From NCBI GenBank assembly GCA_005879095.1, contig VBLM01000458.1, positions 1 to 6,550 on the forward strand: a stretch of DNA of 6,550 nt. Direction: 5' to 3'. The DNA comes from Deltaproteobacteria bacterium. GTDB lineage: Bacteria; Myxococcota; Myxococcia; Myxococcales; 40CM-4-68-19. Below, piece by piece: positions 1-6,094 of the stretch (the stretch's first letter is position 1; each line of letters starts with the position of its first letter). The notes under the pieces are model-generated. The model was not told the DNA's origin, searched no databases, and saw only the letters and a program-made list of their open reading frames with translations. The position numbers were made by a program, and so were the translations under genes.

Positions 1-1113
1 GACCACGGTCAGCTCCCCGTTACCGGCGAGCCGCTCGAGCAGCTCCAGCTGCGCGCGGCTGGTGTCCTGAAACTCGTCGACCAGAAGCACGCCGATCCGC
101 TCCTGTTCGGCATCTCGCGCCGGAAGGTCGTTGGCGAGAAGGTCGCGGCTGAGCCGCGTCAGGTCGTCGAAATCGAGCGCGCCGGCTTTCAGCTCGCGGT
201 AGCGCGCCACCGCGTGGCCCGCGACCAGCGCGAAGTCGGCCGCGAGCGCCGCGCCGCGCGCCCCAGCGTCGGCGTCGAGCACGGCCTCGAACGCCTCCTT
301 CGCGGCCGCGATTGAATCGGCCATCGGACCGGCTTTGGCGGGAAGCCGGGCCTGGCACGCCCGCAGCAGCGGCCACTTCGAACCGAGCTCACCGGGCGCG
401 CACTCGAGCGCATCGGGCCGGAACAGCGCGGCCGCTTCCGCAGCGGACTGCGACGCCCTGGTCGCATCCCCGATGCGCACTTTGCGCAGCGCCGCCATCG
501 CCGAGATGAGCGATCGCTTCGCCCGCGAATCTTCCGCGAGCGCGGCCTGCATCGAAAGGTCGGGCGTCCCGGCGACGATCGATTCCACCGTCCTGCCGCT
601 CTCAGCAAGCGTCGAGAGCACCGCGGCGAGCTCGTCGGCGAGGCCGCTCCCGAACTGCGCCAGCGTTCGCAGGCCCATTTCCGCGCACAGCCGGCGCGCT
701 GCGGCCTGCCTTTCGGGACCGAAGGCGCCTTCGAGCGCACGCAGCGAGACCGCCTCGCACGCCAGGCGCAACTTGCGGCGCGCCAGCGGTTCGTCGAGGA
801 CCTGGAAGCCGGGATCGACGCCGGCCGCCGCCGCGTGGCGCCGCAGGATCTGCCCGCACAGGCCGTGGATCGTCCCCACCTGCGCGAGGCCGAGATCGCG
901 CCTCACCTTCCGCCAGAAAGACGCGCCTTCCGCGAGCTCGTCGACCCGGCGGCGCAGCCGATCCTTCAACTCCGCCGCCGCCTTCTCGGTGAAGGTGATC
1001 GCGCACAGCCGCGCCGGCGCGAGCGGCTCCTCGCGCCCGAGCAAGTCCACGCACAGGCTGACGAGACTGTGCGTCTTCCCGGTGCCGGCCCCCGCTTGAA
1101 TCACTCTAGGCAC
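1..1113 (-). CDS. addA: AddA/RecB-like UvrD-family helicase subunit, N-terminal 371 residues (runs off left edge)
   Basis: This is the motor subunit of an AddAB/RecBCD-type helicase-nuclease, which unwinds and resects double-strand DNA ends in the cytoplasm for RecA loading. The reading frame is open from GTG 1113-1111 to base 1. Visible SF1 helicase motifs are Walker A AGAGTGKT (residues 7-14), motif Ia ITFTEKAAAELK (39-50), GTIHGLCGQILRRH (80-93), LDFDDL (313-318) and Walker B LLVDEFQDT (343-351). The last visible residues, TVV, are where motif III normally begins. Walker A lies only seven residues from the start, with no Q-motif ahead of it, which is more like RecB than Bacillus AddA. The GTG start overlaps the upstream AddB-like stop by 8 bp, and GAGGTG lies 4 nt before it, so translational coupling is likely. 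The C-terminal half, including any nuclease domain, is outside the window, so AddA versus RecB cannot be settled. The helicase family itself is certain. Confidence 0.92.
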   Translation of the reverse strand, partial: MPRVIQAGAGTGKTHSLVSLCVDLLGREEPLAPARLCAITFTEKAAAELKDRLRRRVDELAEGASFWRKVRRDLGLAQVGTIHGLCGQILRRHAAAAGVDPGFQVLDEPLARRKLRLACEAVSLRALEGAFGPERQAAARRLCAEMGLRTLAQFGSGLADELAAVLSTLAESGRTVESIVAGTPDLSMQAALAEDSRAKRSLISAMAALRKVRIGDATRASQSAAEAAALFRPDALECAPGELGSKWPLLRACQARLPAKAGPMADSIAAAKEAFEAVLDADAGARGAALAADFALVAGHAVARYRELKAGALDFDDLTRLSRDLLANDLPARDAEQERIGVLLVDEFQDTSRAQLELLERLAGNGELTVV

Positions 1114-3472
1114 GGGGCACCTCGCCGCCGTTTTCGTCGGGATCGGTGGGCAGCGCCACAAGCCTGCAGGCCGGCTTGAGGTCGCAGTAGTCGCAGTCGA
1201 GCGGCCGCACTTCTAAGAACCCGTCCCTCATCCTCGCGACGCGCGCCACGACGGCTTCGGCGAGGTTCGGCTTTCCCTGTTTCCGCCGTTGCGGATCGAG
1301 CTCGAGCAGTGCCTCCAGGTCGACCTTCGACTCACCCAGCGTCGGCGTGCGCCGCGCGCTTTTGAGCGAGACGTACTGCGCGTCGACGCTGTCGGCGCGC
1401 AGCTTGCGCCGCAGCGATTCGATCCGGCCCGACTTGTAGTCGAGCACGACCAGCGCGCCATCCGACCCGCGATCGATGCGGTCGATCGCACCGCGCACAT
1501 GCACGCCGTCGATCTGCAGCGCCGGCCAGGAATCCGGCTCGGCGAAGCCGAATCGGCGTTCCAGCTCGAGCGGCTGCGCGCCCTTTTCCGTCTCGATCAG
1601 TGCGCACAGCTCGTCGATCAGCGCGCCGCGCTTGAGCTCCCACAGCGCCCGGTGGCCGACGTGCGTCTCCTCGGCAAACGCCGCCATCTCCTGGTCCGCC
1701 ACTTCTCGCAGGAGGGCGATCTCCTCCGGAATCCCGCGCAGCGGCAGCGGCACCTGCCGGAAGAACCGTTCCAGGCAGCGGTGCAGCAACGTGCCGCGCT
1801 CGCGCGCGCCGAGCTCGGCGTCGTCCTCCTCGTCCTGTTTCAGGTGCAGCAGGCGGTGGCCGAGGGTGCGAAATCCGCAAGTACCGTGCTCTTCCAGCTG
1901 GTGCGCGGATGCGGGCGCCTCAGGGCCGAATCGGAATTGATCGGCGGCGATCTGTCGGGCCGCTCCCGAAAGCTGGCCCGAGAAGCGGCCGGGCGCGATC
2001 TCTCCGACGAACGCGCGCACCCGCTCCCGCTCCGCGATCGCCGCGCGCGCGATGCGGCGGAGCCGGGGTGCCAGTGACGACGCGGCCACGGCTGAGATCA
2101 GAGCGCGGGCCCGCGCCGCGTCGGCCGGAGGACTGACGCGGAAGGCCGGCTCGGCAAAGGCATCGAGCGCGGCCCGCGCGAGCAGGTCCGTGGCGCCCGC
2201 GCAGTCTTCCGGCGCGGGGATCGAGGCGATGGCGACGCCCTCCGCGCTGCGCCCGAGCGCGCGCGCGGCCTCGTCGGCGAAAGGAGAGCGGACGGTCTCG
2301 CGGCCGGATGCGTCCGCGCGCGGCCAGAAGAGCGCGGCGGACTTGCGCGCCGAAGAGAGCGCGAGATGGAACAGGAGCGGCTCGGCGGTCGTCGTGCTGT
2401 CGCGAAAGACGTTCCGCCGCGCCGCGCGATTGACCGACCGGCGCTCTTCGTCCGAGAGCAGCGGATCGACGGCGGGCCGCGCGGGCAGCTCGCCGTCGAC
2501 GAGCCCGATCACCAGGAGATGATCGAACGATCTGCCGGGCAACTCGCGCAACTCGACCAGGTGGACGGCGCCGCCGCGCGCTCCACCGGGCGGCAGCGAA
2601 GCGTCGGAGAGCGCTTCCGCCAGCACCTGGGCGAACGAGGCGCGCGTAAAGCGCTTTTCACCGAGCCCGACCTGAGCCGCCGCGCGCGCGAGGCCGGAGC
2701 AGGCTTCCTCGAGACAGCGCAGCGCGGCCTGATCGCGGGCCAGCGCGGCCGAGACGGCGCGCTCCAGCAAAGGCCCGGCATCGACTGGTTCCGGCACCCG
2801 CAGCCGGCGGTGCAACCCCCACCGGCCGAGCACCTCGAGCAAGCCCGCGCCGTGCTCGCGCAGCGTGGCTCGCTCGGGCAGTTTGCGCAGCGTGGAAATC
2901 GCCCTCGATACGCGTACTTCCGTCTCCGCGACGTCTTTTGCCTCCTGACCGTTGCGCGCTCGTCGCGCTGAGAGCGCCTGCAGCCGGGCGGCGATGCCGC
3001 CTTCGGTCTCGTCGTCGCGGACGTGCGCTTCACGCAGGCAGCGCGCGAGTACCTGCGGCGGAAGGTGTTCGCCGTCCTGCCGCATCCAGAGAAGCCGCGA
3101 CGAGAGCAGGTCGATGAGCGGCTCGCGAGGAAAGTCCTGCTCGACCATCTCCAGCAGCGAGAGCGCGAGCCGCACCGGCGCCGCCGGCAGCGCCGGTCGT
3201 CCGCGGCGCTCGCGCCAGGGAATGCCGAGCCGGTCGAAGGCCGCCGCGAGCTCTTCGACGACGCCGTTCGCCAGCGTGCGCGCGGCGACCGCGATCGTGT
3301 CCGCCGGCGTCCCCGCGGCGAGCAGCGACGCGCATCGGCGCGCCACCTCGCGGGCCTGCGCGGCCGGCGAGGCGCAGGAGATCAGCTCGACCGGACCGTC
3401 CTGCGGCGGCCCTTCGGCCGCGAACAGCCGGCGCAGGAACGGCGCGAGCGGCCCCGAGGCGCAGCGTGGGCT
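1106..3472 (-). CDS. addB: AddB-like nuclease subunit, C-terminal part (PD-(D/E)XK nuclease with Fe-S staple), in the +1 frame relative to the N-terminal part
   Basis: This is the main part of the AddB-like partner of the helicase encoded next. Joined to the N-terminal part by a +1 shift at 3473 it gives about 1009 residues; numbering here uses that product. It opens with PVELISCASPAAQAREVARR, a typical AddB-family segment. A degraded UvrD-like domain follows, with LLVIGLVDGELPA near residue 540. The C-terminal RecB-family nuclease has GTLLHR, GAIDRID and VVLDYKSG, with D899 and K901 as catalytic candidates. C753 plus C981-x2-C984-x5-C990 match the AddB Fe-S staple, one cysteine before and three after the nuclease core. 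The first ordinary start codon in this frame is GTG 3346, inside a conserved segment, so independent initiation would remove conserved sequence. The nuclease motifs are intact, which argues against an old pseudogene. Homology is clear; whether it is expressed depends on the frame break. Confidence 0.85.
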   Translation of the reverse strand, partial: SPRCASGPLAPFLRRLFAAEGPPQDGPVELISCASPAAQAREVARRCASLLAAGTPADTIAVAARTLANGVVEELAAAFDRLGIPWRERRGRPALPAAPVRLALSLLEMVEQDFPREPLIDLLSSRLLWMRQDGEHLPPQVLARCLREAHVRDDETEGGIAARLQALSARRARNGQEAKDVAETEVRVSRAISTLRKLPERATLREHGAGLLEVLGRWGLHRRLRVPEPVDAGPLLERAVSAALARDQAALRCLEEACSGLARAAAQVGLGEKRFTRASFAQVLAEALSDASLPPGGARGGAVHLVELRELPGRSFDHLLVIGLVDGELPARPAVDPLLSDEERRSVNRAARRNVFRDSTTTAEPLLFHLALSSARKSAALFWPRADASGRETVRSPFADEAARALGRSAEGVAIASIPAPEDCAGATDLLARAALDAFAEPAFRVSPPADAARARALISAVAASSLAPRLRRIARAAIAERERVRAFVGEIAPGRFSGQLSGAARQIAADQFRFGPEAPASAHQLEEHGTCGFRTLGHRLLHLKQDEEDDAELGARERGTLLHRCLERFFRQVPLPLRGIPEEIALLREVADQEMAAFAEETHVGHRALWELKRGALIDELCALIETEKGAQPLELERRFGFAEPDSWPALQIDGVHVRGAIDRIDRGSDGALVVLDYKSGRIESLRRKLRADSVDAQYVSLKSARRTPTLGESKVDLEALLELDPQRRKQGKPNLAEAVVARVARMRDGFLEVRPLDCDYCDLKPACRLVALPTDPDENGGEVPRA

Positions 3473-3487
3473 AGAGCGCCTCGGTCA
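3470..3487 (-). other. Frame break in the AddB-like gene with a prfB-like +1 shift layout
   Basis: Read on the minus strand the site is GAGG (3482-3479), CG, CTC (3476-3474), TAG (3473-3471), C. The N-terminal frame stops at this TAG. The C-terminal frame is closed upstream by TGA at 3487-3485. The change of frame must therefore fall in the roughly 11 bases between them. Skipping the T at 3473 reads AGC and continues for 788 codons. The arrangement resembles the prfB site, where an internal Shine-Dalgarno precedes CUU UGA C. Against it, tRNA-Leu moving from CUC to UCU would pair poorly at the middle position, unlike CUU to UUU. A mutation or a base-calling error would look the same. Confidence 0.45.
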
Positions 3488-4136
3488 GATCCGGACGGTC
3501 GGCCGACCACGGCAGCCGGATCCGTATCCGAAGCCGCGAAGCGAGGACCACCGCCAGCCGCAGCCGCAGCGGCGTCCAGTCGAGAATCCCGTCGAACTCG
3601 ACCTCCGCGGCGCGCGCGAGCAGCGGCGGCAGCGGCATGCCCTGGGCGAGCTGATCGACGGCGATGCGCACGGCGCGATTCGGCTCGACCAGCCCGGCGC
3701 GATCGAGCAAGCCGCGCGCCGCCGCCAGCGTGCGGCCCAGCTCCGACGCACGCTCGGGCACGTCCAGCCGGGCGAGGTCCGCCGGGTCGAGCAGTCCCTG
3801 CGTCAGCGTCGCCAACAGGTCGCCGAGGGCGCGCGCATAACCCGCCTGCTCGCGGATGCGGACGAACCGGCCGTGCGAATGCTCACGCGCCGCTTCGCGC
3901 AGCGCGAGCATCAACGCGTGCGGAGAGGCGCTCGGCGGACACTTTCCCGCCCGCCGCGCCTCGCGCACCAGCTCGCGCTCGAGCTCGGCCAGAGTGCACG
4001 CGGGCCTGCCGGCGACGAACCCTTGCCTCCTCGCCGCGGCCAGCAGCCATTCCTCGACGCGCGCCGAATCCGGCAGCACGACCAGCCGCGGCCCGCGCGG
4101 GCGAATGTCGGCGAAGCTCAGTTGCTGCGTCTGCAC
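3471..4136 (-). CDS. addB: AddB-like subunit, N-terminal part (inactive UvrD-like domain), ending at TAG
   Basis: These 221 residues look like the start of the AddB-like protein. They contain LVVLPDSARVEEWLLAAAR (about residues 18-36), a TLAELERELV segment, a helical stretch, and near the end RIRIRLPWSADRPDL, which matches the AddB-family pattern of a hydrophobic strand followed by LP-x-D-x-x-RP. No Walker A is present where motif I would fall, so this subunit is probably not an ATP-driven motor. The start is GTG 4136-4134. An in-frame TAG at 4148-4146 rules out a longer N-terminus, and no clear Shine-Dalgarno sequence is visible. The frame stops at TAG 3473-3471, in the middle of the expected domain; the remainder continues in the +1 frame. 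It lies 34 bp after the TPR gene and could be in the same operon. Alone it would be a non-functional fragment. Confidence 0.8.
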   Translation of the reverse strand: MQTQQLSFADIRPRGPRLVVLPDSARVEEWLLAAARRQGFVAGRPACTLAELERELVREARRAGKCPPSASPHALMLALREAAREHSHGRFVRIREQAGYARALGDLLATLTQGLLDPADLARLDVPERASELGRTLAAARGLLDRAGLVEPNRAVRIAVDQLAQGMPLPPLLARAAEVEFDGILDWTPLRLRLAVVLASRLRIRIRLPWSADRPDLTEAL

Positions 4137-4170
4137 GACGCCGGTCTACCACGGGGGTCTGACAGCGACC

Positions 4171-4689
4171 TTACCTGGCGGGCGCGACCGCAGGCTGTGC
4201 CGTCGGCGTCGTCTGCGTCGTGCTGGCGGGCACCGCGTTCACCGCCGCCGCCTTCTTCGGTGGCGGCTTCACGCTCGCCATCCCCCACAGCGACCGGCGC
4301 GCATCGCTGAACATCTTGGCGATCCGCGGCGACGTCTCGGCCGGCACTTCCGCCCAGGGCCGCATCGCGAGCGCGCGCTTGAACTGGTCGTTCGCGTCGG
4401 CGGCCTTGCCCGTGTCGGAGAAGATCAGCCCGCGGTAGATCAGCACCGAAACCGTCTCGTCCTCGTTGTCCTTCGCCGCCGCCTCGGCCTGCGCCAACTC
4501 GGCCAGCGCGGCGTCGAGATCGAGCTTCTGATAGAGCCGCTGCGCCGCCGCCAGGTGCGCGCTCGGCGCCGCGGCCTGCGCGGTCGCGGCTGGAGCGGAA
4601 GCGGGAGGAGCGGCGGGAACGGTGTCCCCCTCAGCGTGCGCGGAAGCGGCAATCAGGACTGCGGCAAGGGCGACGAAAGGGATGCGCAT
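4171..4689 (-). CDS. Small exported TPR-domain protein
   Basis: A 172-residue protein of unknown function. Residues 1-19 form a Sec signal peptide (MRIP, hydrophobic core, cleavage after AHA), so it is probably periplasmic. Residues 20-44 are an Ala/Pro-rich linker. Residues 45-111 are helical and TPR-like: a first hairpin around LYQKLDLDAALAELAQAE (52-69), then a better repeat from VLIYRGLIFSDTGKAADAND into FKRALAMRP (82-111). A conserved-looking SPRIAKMFSDARRSL (120-134) follows, then a Pro/Lys/Ala/Thr-rich tail. Similar single-TPR secreted proteins occur in myxobacteria, often as envelope-complex accessories; a specific role cannot be assigned. The ATG at 4689 is chosen because it begins the signal peptide; the open frame upstream to 5049 overlaps the divergent phosphatase gene and is a GC artefact. 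No strong ribosome binding site is visible. It is first in the leftward gene string, 34 bp before the AddB-like gene. Confidence 0.82.
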   Translation of the reverse strand: MRIPFVALAAVLIAASAHAEGDTVPAAPPASAPAATAQAAAPSAHLAAAQRLYQKLDLDAALAELAQAEAAAKDNEDETVSVLIYRGLIFSDTGKAADANDQFKRALAMRPWAEVPAETSPRIAKMFSDARRSLWGMASVKPPPKKAAAVNAVPASTTQTTPTAQPAVAPAR

Positions 4690-4768
4690 GCCCGCAAGGC
4701 TACCAGACGGCAGGGCCTCGTCACCACATAACTGGCTCGGGCTCGGATCCGGCGGTAAGGTCGGCTGT
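4690..4768. promoter_or_regulatory. Divergent intergenic region, presumed to hold both promoters
   Basis: These 79 bases separate the divergent TPR and phosphatase genes, so both transcription units must start here or inside a neighbour. The region is noticeably less GC-biased around 4721-4732, where CATAAC (4727-4732) could be a weak -10 for the rightward unit. No matching -35 is evident at the proper distance, and I see no convincing operator. CGGATCCG at 4744-4751 is a short palindrome with no further support. The promoter role is inferred from gene orientation rather than from a clear motif. Confidence 0.4.
4756..4760 (+). promoter_or_regulatory. Ribosome binding site for the PAP-like lipoprotein
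   Basis: TAAGG matches the 5' half of the ideal TAAGGAGGT sequence and ends 8 nt before ATG 4769. It supports ATG 4769 over the open frame that extends upstream to 4622. Confidence 0.6.
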
Positions 4769-6094
4769 ATGCGACACTTTTCGGCTCGCGGGCAGGCGCT
4801 GGCCGCGCTGCTTGCGCTCCTGGCATGCGACCGGCTCCCCGGCGTTCCACAGCGCCGGCCCGCGCAGGCGCAAACGCCCGCGCTCCAGCCGCTCGTTGCC
4901 GGCCCGTGGCTGCTCGATCCGGAGGCCGGCCGTATGACGGTGGCGTGGTTGACGCAGACGCCGTCGGTCGGCCGCGTCTGGTACGGGACGGTGTCGCCGG
5001 ATCGGCTGGCCACTGAGGAGGGTCCGGCCGTCATGGAGCACCGCGTCATTCTCGGCTCGCTCCAGCCGCAGACCCAGTACCGCTATCGCGTCGAGGGATC
5101 GGACGACGTCTTCGTCTTCACCAGCGCCCCGCAGTCGGGAGTCGAAGGGCCGGTCGAGGTGCTGGTCTACGGCGACAACCGCACCAACTCCGGCGACCAC
5201 GCGCTGGTCGCGCGCTCGGCCGCCGGCGAGCACGCGCAGCTCGCGCTGCACACCGGCGACATGGTGGTGGACGCCAACGAACCCGACCTGTGGCGGGTCT
5301 GGTTCCAGGAGGAGCACGACCATCTCGCGACCACGCCGCTGGTGCCGACGGTCGGCAACCACGAGATCACCGACAACGGCGTGGCGTACGCGAAATACTT
5401 CCAGCACCGCGATCGGCCTGCGTACTGGTCGCTCGACTACGGCCCGTTGCACATCGACGTGCTCGATTCGTTCGAGACCGCCGCCGGCGCGACGCCGCAC
5501 TCGGCGGGGGTTTCCGACGCGCAAAAGGCCTGGTTCGAGGAGGACTTGCGCAAGGTGCCCAAGGATCGGCACGTGTGGGTGCTGGTGCACCAGGGTCCCT
5601 ACAGCCATCCGGCGCACGTGCGGCCCGGGCATGGCGGGAGCGAAGCGGTTCGCTCGGCCATCGCGGTCGGGCGGCTGGTGCATCCGATCGAGGTCGTCTT
5701 CGCCGGTCACGAGCATTTCTACGAGCGCGGCGAGATCGACGGCCTGCAGTACTTCGTCCTCGGCGGAGGCGGCGCGCCGTTGGAGGACCCGGACCCCTCG
5801 TTTCCCGGCGTGCAGACGGCGCAGAAAGCCCTTTCGTACGCGATGGTCGAGGTGTGCGGTTGCCACGCACGCGGCGTGGTGAAGGACATCGCCGGGAAGG
5901 TGATCGATTCGTTCCGGTTGGCGACCTGCGCCGCACCGTGCGGCGCGCCGGCCCAGGAAGTGCTGCCCCCGCTCGCGGCGCTCGAGGTCCCCGACGCCGG
6001 CGCCGGCGACGCAGGCCAGCGCCGGCGCGGTCGCCGCCGATCGCGAGCCGAAGAAACGTCCGACGCGGGCGTCACGGAGTCGCCTCCCCAATGA
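4769..6094 (+). CDS. Purple-acid-phosphatase-like metallophosphoesterase lipoprotein
   Basis: A 441-residue predicted envelope phosphoesterase. The start is ATG 4769, with TAAGG 8 nt upstream and a lipoprotein signal directly after it: basic MRHFSARGQ, a hydrophobic core, and lipobox LLAC with the lipidated Cys at 20. An FN3-like PAP N-terminal domain spans about 40-120 (AWLTQTPSVGRVWYG, then LQPQTQYRYRVEG). The calcineurin-like fold follows: YGDNR (D136), HTGDMVVD (D164), GNHE (N197, H198), VLVHQGPYS (H274) and GHEHFYER (H314, H316). The last motif is close to the plant PAP form GHVHAYER. The PAP metal-binding tyrosine of GDxxY is replaced by V167, and the first motif is GDNR instead of GDxG. 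The C-terminus has four cysteines (363, 365, 387, 391) and then a low-complexity Arg- and Asp-Ala-Gly-rich tail. It ends in a 4-bp overlap with metF. The substrate is unknown. Confidence 0.9.
   Translation: MRHFSARGQALAALLALLACDRLPGVPQRRPAQAQTPALQPLVAGPWLLDPEAGRMTVAWLTQTPSVGRVWYGTVSPDRLATEEGPAVMEHRVILGSLQPQTQYRYRVEGSDDVFVFTSAPQSGVEGPVEVLVYGDNRTNSGDHALVARSAAGEHAQLALHTGDMVVDANEPDLWRVWFQEEHDHLATTPLVPTVGNHEITDNGVAYAKYFQHRDRPAYWSLDYGPLHIDVLDSFETAAGATPHSAGVSDAQKAWFEEDLRKVPKDRHVWVLVHQGPYSHPAHVRPGHGGSEAVRSAIAVGRLVHPIEVVFAGHEHFYERGEIDGLQYFVLGGGGAPLEDPDPSFPGVQTAQKALSYAMVEVCGCHARGVVKDIAGKVIDSFRLATCAAPCGAPAQEVLPPLAALEVPDAGAGDAGQRRRGRRRSRAEETSDAGVTESPPQ

Noticed and set aside
335..1099. Plus-strand open frame of 254 codons opposite the helicase gene
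   Set aside because: It is antisense to a clear UvrD-family gene, is Arg/Ser/Ala-rich without domains, and reflects high third-position GC.
1106..3346. C-terminal AddB part as an independent gene starting at GTG 3346
   Set aside because: This start cuts into a conserved AddB segment that continues upstream in the same frame to 3472, so a broken or frameshifted single gene fits better.
2952..4310. Plus-strand open frame of 452 codons
   Set aside because: It lies antisense to the AddB-like gene and runs into the TPR gene. Its translation is low-complexity Arg/Ala/Ser with no recognisable motif.
4744..4751. Palindrome CGGATCCG in the divergent gap as an operator
   Set aside because: Eight bases of GC-rich palindrome are expected by chance here, and no second copy is visible.
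4622..4768. Upstream extension of the phosphatase frame to 4622
   Set aside because: It overlaps the TPR gene, and ATG 4769 has a ribosome binding site and begins a proper lipoprotein signal.
4690..5049. Long N-terminal extension of the TPR protein
   Set aside because: It would overlap the divergent phosphatase gene and bury a good signal peptide that starts at ATG 4689.
4721..6091. Minus-strand open frame of 456 codons
   Set aside because: It is the complete antisense of the PAP-like gene, which has all five metal-site motifs. The antisense product has no coherent domain.
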